From Serpula lacrymans var. lacrymans S7.9 (Eukaryota; Basidiomycota; Agaricomycetes; Boletales; Serpulaceae): a DNA stretch of 64,000 bases. The notes under the pieces are model-generated. The model was not told the DNA's origin. It did not search any database and saw only the letters and a list, made by a program, of their open reading frames with translations. The position numbers were made by a program, and so were the translations under genes. Below are positions 10,727-21,896 of the stretch, piece by piece. Location of the stretch: contig NW_006763305.1 of the NCBI RefSeq assembly GCF_000218685.1, forward strand, positions 249,762 to 313,761. Reading direction: 5' to 3'. Positions within the stretch are counted from its first letter, which is position 1. Each line of letters opens with the position of its first letter.

Positions 10727-11791
10727 TGGCGTTTTGCGATCGCATGCCTTGATACAATTCAAAAATTGATTGGGATACCTCGACTCCTTTGCTATGAATT
10801 TGTCACCGGCGTCGCAGCGTTTTATGTTCACTGAATCCCACAATTCGACCTTCTAATTGTTGATGTCACAGTTGGTCAAGCAGTTGGTACAAGAAGTGAA
10901 GTCGATGGCTTCGACAACATTAAATATTTAAACACCGCGTCGAATTCAACTTCTCCGCGTAATCCATACAATGAGCTCGAGTAACTCGGAACACATTGAG
11001 CTCGGCTTCAAATTATGGGTTATATGGGAGACCTCGAAATATAGTAATTTTTCAAGACACTTGAATGTTTGTTTGGTAAAATAAAATAACATTGAGAGTT
11101 GAATTTTCCATAGGAGTGATAAGGTCCGAGTCCACTCCTGCACTTCGTTGTCACGGTCGTGTGTAAGAGTAGACCTGAGGGATCATCCAAACGTATACCA
11201 CGAACGGCTAGCGTGAAGACATTGGCAAGGAGCTTATCTATCGACTTACTAGCAATATCCCATCAATCCTGTTCTGACAGTGCACCAAAGGAACCGCCTG
11301 ATGTTGCTGCTCGCCACTCAGAGCGTGTTGGGTGTACTTATAAGTGACCTAGCATTGACAGGAACATAGAAGCACCTGGAGTATAGCTATTTTCTGAAAA
11401 AGGTCTCCCGTATTATACCTTTCTGGAGAGCGAGGTGGATTGTTGAATGGTGGCGTGTCTGGACGTTAGCTCCGAGTCAAGGACACAACTTTTTACCTGT
11501 AAGGATTTGATTGTGATCAAGGTTTTGCTATCCCGCGACTCGTTGACAATGGTATACGTATTTGTTTCATTACATTCAAGTTTGTTACATCGGAACAACA
11601 ATAATACAGTATCAACAAGTACATCCAGAGGCACCGCACTTCAAGCCAGACAAGTGCATAACACTGCTTTCAGAAACAACTGTATCAAATATGGGACACC
11701 AGAACACAGCGAGAGGATGCAACAAGATACTGAGAAGAAGAAGTGCAAATGTAGGGTCGGTTTTATTCCCCGGATACGTGATACCAGATCG
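10727..11791. other. Intergenic; no gene recognised
   Basis: About 1 kb with only short frames. The + strand frame at 11447-11920 overlaps the end of the kinase-like gene on the other strand and lacks motifs. I see no repeat or RNA gene. Confidence 0.4.
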
Positions 11792-14762
11792 TTAAATGAG
11801 AAGCCGGAGGCCAGAAGAAGACACCATGCGAAGTGTAGAATCTTTGTCATTCATTTTGCCTTCAGAAGATGTTTTAAGTTGTGGCGTCCCGGGCGTTGTA
11901 AGGCCAGAAGAGTCTTCTGATGTAGGAGAATGGATGGGGTAGCTCTTGATGGGCGCTGAAACATCGGCAGGCGATACTCCAAGACTCCATGAGCTTCCGT
12001 GAATTTCTCGCATGATATCCATGATCTCTGGCTCGTCAACACTTTCATGAGCCAAACCGACTGAAGATTTCGATTTCCTGATAGAACACATGGAAAATTT
12101 ACGACGCAGAGCAGGGAAGCCGCCTAGAAACAAGCTGTGGCAACTACTAAACGTTGTGCTGCAGATAGACTGCCTGGAGGGACTGGCAGGAATGTCGTTA
12201 TGGCTGTACTCGATGCCTTGCCCATTTTGACCTAATCCACTGGGAAGCTCGCGTAAGGATGTACGAGCATTCTTCAGACTCGGGGTACTTGCAGGGCGCA
12301 TCTTCTTGCGTAACTTGCTTTTCGGTCGCGTCGAGTGACCAGCGGTGGAAACGGTAAGCGTGGACATCGCACGCTCGCGGTGCAGGGACGATGGTCTCTT
12401 GCGAAGCTTTCGTGGTTGATGAGGGGTTATAGATGAAACTGCATCCAAAAAATCCAGGGATTGCCTTGAAGAGCCTGTATTCTTATATAAATCGTGACTT
12501 TCCCACAAGGAAATAGGACCTGGAGGCGTCGGTCCACTCTCAAAGCCGTCTCTACTTTCAGATTGAAGTTTTCGGACTCTGTCAACCGTGAACGTATGAT
12601 CGGGTGTTGCGTCTTCTTCTGATGCCTCGAGGACCATTTCCAGCCGCGGAGGGTTTCTGTCGTTGATCTGACAAGAGGTGCGTTTTTGAGTCCTTACGTT
12701 CGTATAGTCTTGTTGATGCTTCAAGTCCGAAATTTTGCTCTTAATAATACGACGAGGAAGAGGGGTGAACAAATCACAGTTTATAGTCTTGCTATCAGAA
12801 ACAGTCGTTTCTGCGCGAAGAAGTGACTGCTGTTTCTCAGGACCTCGTAGACCAAACATTGTGGGATAATCGCTGGCTATTCCCTGTACATTGTGCGATG
12901 TAAGTGTAAATGGAACTGTGGTGATGACATAAGAGGACGTGATTGAATTTACTGATTTAAGGAACAAACCTGTCACATTCTTTGCAGACACACGGTCCCA
13001 GTTTCTGTAGGCCGCTTAGTAAGTTTTGTGACTTGACTGAACCACACTTACACGGTGCAAAAGTAATTGTGTGATTTGATGTCACTTGTTTTAAGCCGGA
13101 TTGCGGGGTTGCGCTCCAGACACTGTGAAAAGTTTTGTCACGGTGACCACAAATCATTCAATGATCGAGTCCAAACCTTTGTGATTAAATCGCGTGCGAC
13201 CCAACCAATGTGGGCATTCTTCAAGACGGGAAACGAAAGGGAACAGTGGACAACCTTGGTTTGCAATAGAGCATTATTGTGGTAGTCGTTCTCAGCTACG
13301 AACGGGTGCTAGAGGGAGGGTAAAAAAGTCCAATATACAAAAAGAAAAACGCCACCTACGCTAGCGTATAGCATCGTATAGAGAATTGCACCAAAAGACC
13401 AGCAGTCGACACTAAAATCATGCATCCAACCAAGGAATAATTCGGGAGCCTGATAACCTCTTGCACCAAATTCTGGAATGTCTCCACTGCATGGAGCGCC
13501 ACATGGTGTAGGCATCATGGCGCAACTAAATCCCGTTATGACTATGTGCCCATAGATATCAATCATTATGTTTTCGGGCTTTAGATCTCGGTGGATTATC
13601 CCGGCACCATGAAGGGCGGCCATACCTGCGACCTGAAGCTAGTCATTAGCAGCTCCGAATATCACAACACCCGCCGGGCGACTACTTACCAACTCGCAAG
13701 CATAAAAGTGGGCACGATCGCAGTCAAAAGGACCATCCTGTGTGAGTTTCTCATAGAGGTTTCCTCCGGAGTAGAAGTCCTGCGCCTGGTTGAGTGCATG
13801 AACATGGAGGAAAAACAGAGTAAAAACGGACCGTGACGAAGTATACGGATACTTCATCCTGAAAATTCCAGTACAACGGGGGGAGAAAAGGATGTTCAAG
13901 TTCTTCTATCTTCTTCAGTATATTCTGTTCGTAGCAAATGTTTTTGGACCGGCCAGACACAGATATTCGGTTTTTGTTGATAATTTTGATAGCATATAGC
14001 TTCAAACCGTCACGTTCTCGACAGAGGTGCAAGGTCGATTCTCTGCTACTGGAAAGGACATGCAGTATTTCGAAAGCGCCCACCTCTATTATCTGCAACT
14101 TTCCTCAGTTTGGTCAAAGAAGGTTGATCAATTAAACATACCTTCGCTTCAGGGATATGTTCATTTACTTTAGTGCCACAGGGCCTAATTTTGGGCGAGA
14201 TGACCATTATTTCCTGATGAAAATGACTAAGTATCTCGGCGAACTTTTCGCAAGAGTAGCATACATCTATTTCGCTAAAACTCTCTCCAGAAATAAAGTC
14301 TTTTGTATCCTTTATCTGTTTAAGCAGGATTAATAGTCAACGTAACAAGTACATATAAATAATCGTATACCTCCACATCGTAACTGATCTCTGACTGTTG
14401 AGGGCTTGGTTCTGCACTTGAGCCACCACCCGACTGTCCTGCGGTATGGGAGGGGTTTTCCTCGTCCTCCATAAATTCACTAAATGATTCCTTCGATTAT
14501 GTTACTCTACTTTTGAGAGCTTCGACATAACATAGATGAACTTACTGAGAACGGAGACAAATCTAGCGGACTAACTTCAAGACGCGGAACTGATTGCTGG
14601 GCAGGAGATAATGCTGCATCCTAAATGTCACACCGGGTGGAAGAAACGAAGCATTATGCCAGTTAGCTTTATGACAAAGACGTAACCCTCATGAATAGAA
14701 TATAAACGCACGTTGGGACTCTGCTGCACTGGCCAATCGTCATTATGATACAGGGCAAGCAT
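11792..14762 (-). CDS. Protein-kinase-fold protein, probable pseudokinase, with long Ser-rich tail
   Basis: The start is ATG at 14762 (MLALYHNDDWPVQQSPN). Several short exons give an acidic, serine-rich N-terminus, then a kinase fold: FEILHVLSSSRESTLHLC (about 14045), LYAIKIINKNRIS with the ATP-binding Lys, DFYSGGNLYEKLTQDGPFD (hinge region), GIIHRDLKPENIMI (about 13575-13615), and the C-lobe GARGYQAPELFLGWMHDFSV with DCWSFGAILYTML. Two signature elements are lost: the glycine loop is LSSSRES instead of GxGxxG, and the DFG triplet is GFS (13525-13536). HRD, the VAIK lysine and APE are kept. The C-terminal exon (11792-12900) adds over 300 Ser/Pro-rich residues ending GLRLLI. The fold is closest to AGC-type kinases. 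It is likely a catalytically poor signalling scaffold, though weak activity cannot be excluded. The tail could in principle be a second gene. Confidence 0.72.
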
Positions 14763-15258
14763 CCTCGTTACCCAGCGTCACCGTTCAACGTTCGACAGTG
14801 GGCTGGCAAGTGTCAGAGAAAAGGCCAGCGACCTTGATGGTTTAGCGTAAGGAGCGTAGAACCAGTATGTTGAACCAAAGTAAATGCGCGGCAACTAGGG
14901 ATTCATAACTTGGAGTACTGTATGGAATCCATGTCCAAGTCAACAACTTTGCGCCGAGTTACTGGAATCGTGAGAACGCAAATTGGAACAATTCAGCGCG
15001 CTCACTTGACTCAGACATAAAACATACAAATCCACTACTCAATACCCTTATAGCTAGCGACCTCGTATTATGAATAATATATTTGCATGAAATGTCTGCG
15101 GAAATTGCGGGGTGACGCGAACACAAAGAAATCAATCACGTGAAATGCGCGTGTACCTCCCACGTTCTTTCCCGTACTACTCAACTGTGTGCAAAGCTTT
15201 CTACTGTTCGTCTTATCGAGGTGAACAAGGTAGCTCCATCGCACCAAATCACCAAGAA
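14763..15258. other. Intergenic between divergent kinase-like and RING genes
   Basis: The 496-bp interval separates two genes that point away from each other, so it must hold both promoters. I see no clear TATA box; TATAGCTAGCGA lies near 15049. A longer + frame starts at 15112, but the RING gene most likely starts at 15259. Confidence 0.4.
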
Positions 15259-16970
15259 ATGCCACTTACAGACAGCGAGGACGAGTTCGATGCCATCCCG
15301 GATGCATTCGAAGGCGTGGATTTTAGCTCCATACCAGCTCTCGCTGAGCCTGCTGCTTGGCCACAGAACACGGGCTCTATACAACGTCCAAGCACATCAT
15401 CGGCGCAGAGAACCTGGGACTCTTCTTCAAGTGATTACGATGATGATATTGACGACTTGCTCTTGGCCGAAGTGGATGCCATCGAGGCACGCGCAATGAA
15501 CGAGTCTGCGAGAGGTGTGTCGAGCACCTTGCCTTAATAGTGATGTCTGTCATAATGCCGCTGTAACCTCAGCCGGACCTTCGAACCCAAGAAATTCAAA
15601 TTCGATACGTGGCGTCGTCTCTGGTGAGTGGGTTGTATTGGCTCGCACCACATGTTCTATATTTAATGACCATGAAAAGATTATGGTACGCATAGCGACT
15701 GTATGTGTCTCGCACTCGCACCTGTTTAGTTCTCTGCTTGAGCTAGTCATTATATAGCGTTCAACTCGAACATATCTTCAAATGCTCCTCGCGGATCTCG
15801 CTCGTTTGCTGGTAAGTAATACTTTTTTTTCTTGGATCCTCGTCTCGTTCAACGGTTGGCATGCTATATTAGGTCCAATTGCACCACCTGGGGGTCAAAA
15901 AAAGCGTTTGTGGCCTCTCGATTTTCACTATTAGTGGTGCAGCTCAATCTCTCTTTCTCTTCCCCCAGCAATATCATCCAACTCTTCCGTGGCCCCCAAG
16001 GATAATATATCCACCCAAAGCCTTCAGAAACGAGTTTGTCCGTCAATGCCTTCTATTTCGCCTGTCAAGAAAGGTAAAATGAAGACGGGGCCTGATGAAT
16101 TGTCCCAGCAAATGCTGGTAGCGCTCGAAGAAGAGGTTACATGTCCCATGTAAGTCTCAGGACAGAACGCCATCATGAAACGCTAATGACACTTCTTTGT
16201 TGCTTAGTTGTTGTGATATACTGTAAGTACAGCATTCCTTCTCTCACTAGCCCATTTTTGTTGTCTCATTCATCATTCATGTAAACTTAGCGTTGCAGTG
16301 CACATAGGCAACCCATGCGGTCATAGTTATTGTGCTGAATGTGGATACGAATGGATATCTAAAAATGTAAGACTACATTCAGGCTCAAGCCAACTGTACT
16401 AATTGAAAACCTTTGTAGAAACGTTCTCCGACATGTGCTGTATGCCGTGCAAAGTTATCGATGCACAAGCCTCTATTTTCCAATGTCATGGGAGACTCAA
16501 TAGTTCGCAGGTATATAGAACTCTTAGCCAACAATGGCGATATCTCTTGGCAGCATGGTGGTTCCAAAATCACTGAGTGGGATTTGAGAAAAGTGTACGT
16601 AGTGCTCACTTTAGTGCAGTGGAGTTCCTCTGGCTAACATTATATGAATAATAGAAAATGGAAGAAAAAAGAGATGACGATCAAGAACACTCAAGCATCA
16701 GAGGCCACTCGTAGAAGGCGGCTCTCTCACCCTCCTCACCCTGCCCCACCACCGCCACCTCCACACTTAGATATGCGAATGTACGACGACTATATGCAAC
16801 AGCTTCAATCATTGATATTGCCTGACGACTTGGATGAGGATCCCACGTATGAAGAAGATGAGGATGTGTATGATCCAGAAGTGAGGACTGCGAACTCTGC
16901 ATACCGGCGTCGGTCAACGCGAAGGTCTCGAATGGAAACCATTGTGCGCTCTAGACATTTTGTTTCATGA
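15259..16970 (+). CDS. RING-finger protein, probable E3 ubiquitin ligase
   Basis: The gene starts at ATG 15259 (MPLTDSEDEFDAIPDAFEGV) and ends with TGA at 16968-16970, over at least six exons. The first exon is acidic (DSSSSDYDDDIDDLLLAEVD). A C3HC4 RING begins in VTCPI|CCDIL (about 16138-16222) and continues NPCGHSYCAECGYEWISKN and SPTCAVCRAKL, with all eight metal ligands (seven Cys, one His) visible and split over three exons. The C-terminal exon has a proline run (PPHPAPPPPPPHLD) and an acidic stretch (DEDPTYEEDEDVYDPE). A RING with an acidic N-terminus could suggest a nuclear ligase, but no substrate can be named. It is transcribed divergently from the kinase-like gene. Confidence 0.82.
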
Positions 16971-17407
16971 ATGTGACTTGTGCCGATGTGAGCACACTTG
17001 TGATTGAAGTCCCAGGGTAGAAGAAAAAAGTAGAATGTTTTGTGGTCGAGCTTCATCTGCAAAATGACTTGACAGCGGTTAAGTCGGCGCTTCTGAAATT
17101 CTAGCGCCAACTCATGCGATTGGTGGAAAGTTGCGCCGGTTTCCTTATTTGGATGAGAGATATCCTGATACCATATCTACTGTAATTGTAGACTGATAAT
17201 GTTTATCTTACAACAATAATCCATATCTCAGCGATTAGATTCCATTATGCTGTAAGAAACAAAAACCATTGAATCATTGATCAAAGATAAGCAAAGATAA
17301 CGAAAAGACAATGAAAGCGACATAATTCTACTAGTAGTACAGGAGTGATGCCCTCAAAGCAAGTAAGCAATACCATAGTCCATAGTCGTCCGAATCAACT
17401 AGAATCA
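16971..17407. other. Intergenic flank of the Plavaka relic; no gene
   Basis: AT-rich sequence with repeated AAAGATAA words near 17280-17300. It should contain one terminus of the transposon ending downstream of 17408, but I could not identify a convincing terminal inverted repeat by eye. Confidence 0.35.
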
Positions 17408-20400
17408 TCAGTCCTCATCTACTAACATTGAGCAATAAACCTCCTTGTCTGAGTAGCAGTTCAAAAAAAAACAAGTCGGCAACTCCAGTGAATTACTTGC
17501 ATTGATGGCTGGATCCTTTGTGGCGCCATACAACGGGATGAGCTCCACAGCTTGAGCAACGGCTGTCAGCAGCACTATCCTCCCAACACGCTGATGTCGG
17601 CGCTGTGGATCTACGTGGAATGATCGTTCAACAATGAACATGTCAACCTCAGGGCGGCTGGAAGGATGAGCAATCACTTGGAAATACTGGATGTAGATAA
17701 GTGTCTGCGAAAGATGTTGGGGTAACAAGGCACTGTGACTGGCAAGCGGCACCAAAACCGCTCGAATCTGGACAACACAAGGCTCTGGAACATGATTTAT
17801 AAGTCTCATTATTCAATCAATAGAAATGTAACTCACCTTGACCCGTACCTCCCAATAATACAGTATCACAGTTATCCCAAGGAAATTGCTGGTTCCGAGG
17901 GTATGCTTACACAAGCTGACTAGGCATGATAATCTTGTTGTCAAATACCGAGTGTAGCTGTATTTGGAATTTGAACCACACTTGTACATTTTGAAATGGG
18001 AGAGAGCCTGAGAATCCGGGATATTGAGATGAATATTGGAGGAAGGTGCTTGCAAGATCCGGCAGTCCATACAGATTACTAGCGTCCTGGAGTGACATAC
18101 TTTTTATGTTGGGCGCAACAGTGATATGGAAAGCTGTGGACGCGTCATCAGAAAGGATGCCCTTGATAAAATGATTGCGGACAGGACGAGAGCCAGTGAA
18201 ACAAGTTTCTTGGGGCAATATGGATGATATCCACACAAAGTGAGGATCAGTGTCCACAACTTTGTGGTCCGCTAGCGATAGTGCACATTCATAATCCTCT
18301 GAAGCAATGGCTTGGTTTATGAAACCCTTGCCACTTGACCGGAGGAGAGTATACAGGTCGAACATTCGACACTTCTCCACGTGGTCCAGAATCTTCACAA
18401 CCTGAGTAAGGAAGTTTTTCCCATGGTTAGTCTGCTGGAATGTATGCTTGCAATTCGTGATAAGTAGGCATTCTACGACATCTCTAGTATATTGAGGGAT
18501 AGTACCGTTGTTCTCGATCAACCAGGCAAAGTGCTGCATGAGCTCGAGCTTGGGGATCCTGAAATTGTCTATTGTGCCGTTTTTACCTCTCCTAGCTTCC
18601 GCCTCTAATATAGCACCCTTATGCCGATGAAACTGTTCAAGGGATTGGACCATTTTCTTGATAGAACTGGGGGTTTGGACAGGATGTTGTGCAGCATAGA
18701 TGAAGTCAATCATTGATCGAATAGCAAAGACAAAGTTAGGAGCAACCGCGCCCGCAATTGTGGGGACAATAGCACGCTGGATATCTCGATGTTTGCGTCC
18801 GGTCATCTGCTTGACACTTGTAACGCCCTTGTCAAAGTGGTGGAATCCAACTCGCTTGTGGTGACTCTTGACAAAACCGGATAAACCCGGTCTCTGCCGA
18901 AGCAGCCATTGTTCTCCATAGAGCATAGCCACCACTCCATGGAGTAACCATTGTTCTCCTAGGAGCACAATTGTACTCCTAGGAGTCATTACACTGTAGC
19001 GAGTAGCACCTCCAACTATAAGTAGTAGGGGGTTTAGTATAGGAATACCTCAGTCGTTTCTATAGCCTCTCGGGCAGCGGCTGAGGTATGTTACATTACA
19101 TTTATTAGAGATCACCTTAAGCTAACATCTATTGTAGTTTCACTTAGGTAAATAATAAAGTTGTTTCTATAGCCTCTCGGGCAGCGGCTGAGTTTCACTT
19201 AGTTTTATTAACTCTTATAGCGATTATCTAGCTCCTGATGCCCTAAAACGTCCTTGCACCAGACGAGGACATGGTCAAAGAAGAATTTATGACATGTATG
19301 CAAGAGTTCGGGCGTCAGAAATACGGACAGGTCAGCGAGGTGCCAATTTCTCCAAAATGGCTGATGTACGCCATTGATGCTGACTTCCTTTGCCGCTATC
19401 TGAAACTCATTTAATTTCCAGGGGTCAATCTTCTGCAAGACCTTGAAGATCTGTTCTAAGGTATGTCTTGCTGTACGGGGAGGGTACACCTTCGCATCAC
19501 CAAACTGAGACTGAGTAGCGAGAGATACCGGGGATGAATTTTTGGCGACACGAGCTATAACTTGAGCTTTGGGTATATCAGCTTGATATGCAACGAGAGG
19601 TGTGTACACGTATCTAATGGTGCCAAAAGGGTCAGGTATGAATGTGCCAACCTTGGCAGCAATCTTCAAGTTCACGGTGACCCCATCCATGCATTTGTGC
19701 CAAACACGGGCCTGAAGAATACCCTGATAGTCCAAATGGGCTTCAAACTTGGGTGTTGGGATGAAAGCAACACAACTCCAAGCGTGAGTAGTGGCTTTCA
19801 TTCGCACATCAGATCTGATGTTACCGATTGTTAGAAAGGTGGAATGCATTTCAATATTGCCCGTCCCTCTCTTGACAGCCATTTTATCTGATCCGAGGAT
19901 GATGGGGACTATTGTTGCGCCTACAGGTAGCTCATCCTGGTGAAATTGATCATAAGTTAACACATGTAATAGCAGGATGACTCACCTGAATTCTGAATGC
20001 CTCCCAACCAGTAAAAAATTCACCATATTGTCTTTCCCCAAAAGCTTCTACTTCCTTGGGATAAAATGTCATATTGTTGAGCAAAAACCGGATTTGCCAA
20101 CGTGTGCTGGGCTACCTCCAAAGTGTCTCAATATATCAGATGGATTGGAGTTGAGTCGTAACCTTCCAGTTCAATCTCCTCCACTTTCCACCAAGGCCCT
20201 GTAGGTAACCATTCCATCCAAGACATGAGTTGACTCTTGCTCTTGAAAGAAGGCACATATCAAGTTTTGAGCTAGTTTTACAATTATGTCAGTATAAATC
20301 AGTTGTGATGGAGAAGAACTTACCCATTTCAAGTGCATGAAACGGTCAATCTGTGTCTGGGTCAAACACTCGCAGAGAAACTTTGCTAATTCCCATTCTG

Positions 20401-20704
20401 CCCTATCCTGAAATGGATAATAGATGTGGTTGCGGTGCCGATAAGCAAATTGGTCAGTGTCCATTTCCTCCATTATATTCAACCCTTGGCTGAAAACATA
20501 TCCAGATGAAGGATGGTAGCGAAACTGTGTACATGGTATATCTTCCTCTGGTTCGTGTTGTTGCACCTCAGGATCTGGTCTAACACGACCTATGGGACGT
20601 CCATCACAAGCCCAGCAACTGGTACTGTCATTCAGATGCTGTACAATGGCCGCTGAGTTGCTGTATAGATTGTGACAATTGGGACATGGAATCTGTGCTG
20701 GCAT
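17408..20704 (-). pseudogene. Plavaka-type (KDZ superfamily) transposase, inactivated
   Basis: The gene starts at 20704 with MPAQIPCPNCHNLYSNSA, a C2H2-like finger typical of Plavaka. Exons: 20324-20704, 19986-20241, then from 19936 down. Family motifs include LPTGPWWKVEEIE, DELPVGATIVPIILGSDK (DDE core start), GVTSVKQMTGRKHRDIQ, IPKLELMQHFAWLIENNG, EKCRMFDLYTLL and the end RRHQRVGRIVLL...AVELIPLYG...NCYSDKEVY. It is broken four ways: an in-frame TGA (20128-20130), a one-base frameshift (about 20060-20075), a 342-bp element at 18869-19210, and an in-frame TAA (17907-17909). The inserted element sits cleanly between NRYKS and HHKRVG; removing it with one ACTCT copy restores the frame. A last intron (GTGAGT near 17834 to CCAG near 17773) joins the 3' exon. 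The element cannot move by itself. Confidence 0.88.
18869..19210 (+). repeat. Short inverted-terminal element, copy 2, inside the Plavaka transposase
   Basis: This is a second copy of the element at 331-1036, in the same orientation. The ends are TGACAAAACC and GTTTTATTA, and the copy is flanked by the 5-bp target duplication ACTCT (18864-18868 and 19211-19215). It differs from copy 1 by carrying two, not one, palindromic units: one with CTCC..GGAG at about 18906-18946 and one with CTCCTAGGAG twice at about 18949-18985. The internal 29-bp direct repeat and the TACCTCAG hairpin are conserved. The element has no coding capacity. The five-base duplication with short inverted ends leaves the class open (MITE or short LTR-like element). 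Confidence 0.85.
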
Positions 20705-20837
20705 TTTGAGCCAATTTTGATGGATAAGCAAAAAGAAACGCAAAAAACGCACAAGTCCTTAAAACTCCGACTATCCAAAATCTCTACTTGTTTCTCTCAC
20801 CAGGTAGTACCCCTCCTTGCAAATTTCTCTGCCTGCA

Positions 20838-21068
20838 ATGTCCTCACCAACCATTTATATCCCTTCCTCTGATTTCTCAGGAAGTGACACACAATCCACA
20901 CAATCTAGCCACAAGTCCAACCATCAATCCAGCACCACTAGCTTTTCACCTAAGCAACCCAAGGTCAACTTATCCAGCTCTCCTCCTCCCAGAGCCTTGT
21001 ATGCACCACGTGCTTATAACAGAAAGAAGTACCAGGTTGTGCTGTTATGCACCAAAGTTGATTGGTAG
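20838..21068 (+). CDS. Small Ser/Pro-rich hypothetical ORF beside the Plavaka relic
   Basis: A 76-residue frame starting MSSPTIYIPSSDFSGSD, serine- and proline-rich, then basic (RAYNRKKYQVVLLCTKVDW). It is divergent from the transposase, whose start is 134 bp away. No family is recognised. It may be the first exon of a longer gene or non-coding 5' sequence of the transposon; frame length alone does not prove it. Confidence 0.3.
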   Translation: MSSPTIYIPSSDFSGSDTQSTQSSHKSNHQSSTTSFSPKQPKVNLSSSPPPRALYAPRAYNRKKYQVVLLCTKVDW

Positions 21069-21353
21069 CATGGGCATGTGTCAATAACGAAGCGAATATT
21101 CAAAAAGACTCGCCTTTGCGCCACACAGGCACAGTGCCACATGGAATAGTAATTAATATTGCCCTTTTTGAACTTGTGGCTGATCAGCACCACCTCTATT
21201 AGGCAATCCAGTCACGCTCACCTTTGCTTTTCCATCCGGTACTTTCCGCATTTCGGCATTTCGGCAAATTTTCGCGTCGCCACTGGCTACACATTGCATT
21301 GCGCCCTCGCTTTTGTCGTTTCCCTTACTCCCCTTCCTTTGCCTAGCCCCACC

Positions 21354-21896
21354 ATGGGCCCCTTCCTCTCCTTTTTATTCTCACCTGACGGTCGTTTCTG
21401 GGTCCCCATTCTAATCCACTTGTTTGTCACCTCCACCCTCCTCCTCCTCATCTTATTTGCACCCCCACCATTTCTGATGTCACCACTTCCTATCCGCTTC
21501 CGTCGCCGATCCGTTGACTACCACGTGCCACTGCTGATATCAGCAAAGCCCCGGCGGCCGGTCCAAATAGGGCAACAGGTCCATCTTCATGACGTCAATC
21601 TACCATCATATACTATCAAAACATCGGTCGCTCGTCTTGCCTGGTTGGAGCGTGGGTGGGTAATTTTTGAGCTGGAGAAGGTTCATCCCCTTGCGTTGCC
21701 CATGTTCATCGCTGTCCCATTCACTTGGGTACACTTATCTTTTGTCCACCGTCTTCGCTACAGCTACACCTACCACACGCTGCCTGGGACTCACTTGTTC
21801 CAAATTGGAACTACTCCTCTCCCTCCCTCGTTTGATCAGGTGGTCCAACACAACCAGTCCATTGGTAAGGCCATGGAACTGTCGGATTTGGACTAG
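21354..21896 (+). CDS. Orphan ORF with one strong hydrophobic helix
   Basis: A 180-residue frame from ATG 21354 (in the context accATGggc) to TAG at 21894-21896. The protein starts MGPFLSFLFSPDGRF, has one long hydrophobic stretch (ILIHLFVTSTLLLLILFAPP), a soluble middle (VQIGQQVHLHDVNLPSY) and a second weakly hydrophobic part (PMFIAVPFTWVHLSF). The frame extends upstream to 21159, but the internal ATG has the better context. I recognise no family. It lies between the Plavaka relic and the DUF6532-type gene and may be cargo of a mobile element or a decayed gene. Confidence 0.4.
   Translation: MGPFLSFLFSPDGRFWVPILIHLFVTSTLLLLILFAPPPFLMSPLPIRFRRRSVDYHVPLLISAKPRRPVQIGQQVHLHDVNLPSYTIKTSVARLAWLERGWVIFELEKVHPLALPMFIAVPFTWVHLSFVHRLRYSYTYHTLPGTHLFQIGTTPLPPSFDQVVQHNQSIGKAMELSDLD

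Noticed and set aside
16971..17407. Terminal inverted repeat of the Plavaka element
   Set aside because: AGATAACG words near 17290 and an inverted AGATAACG near 24500 match over about 11 of 13 bases, too short and too AT-rich to count as evidence.
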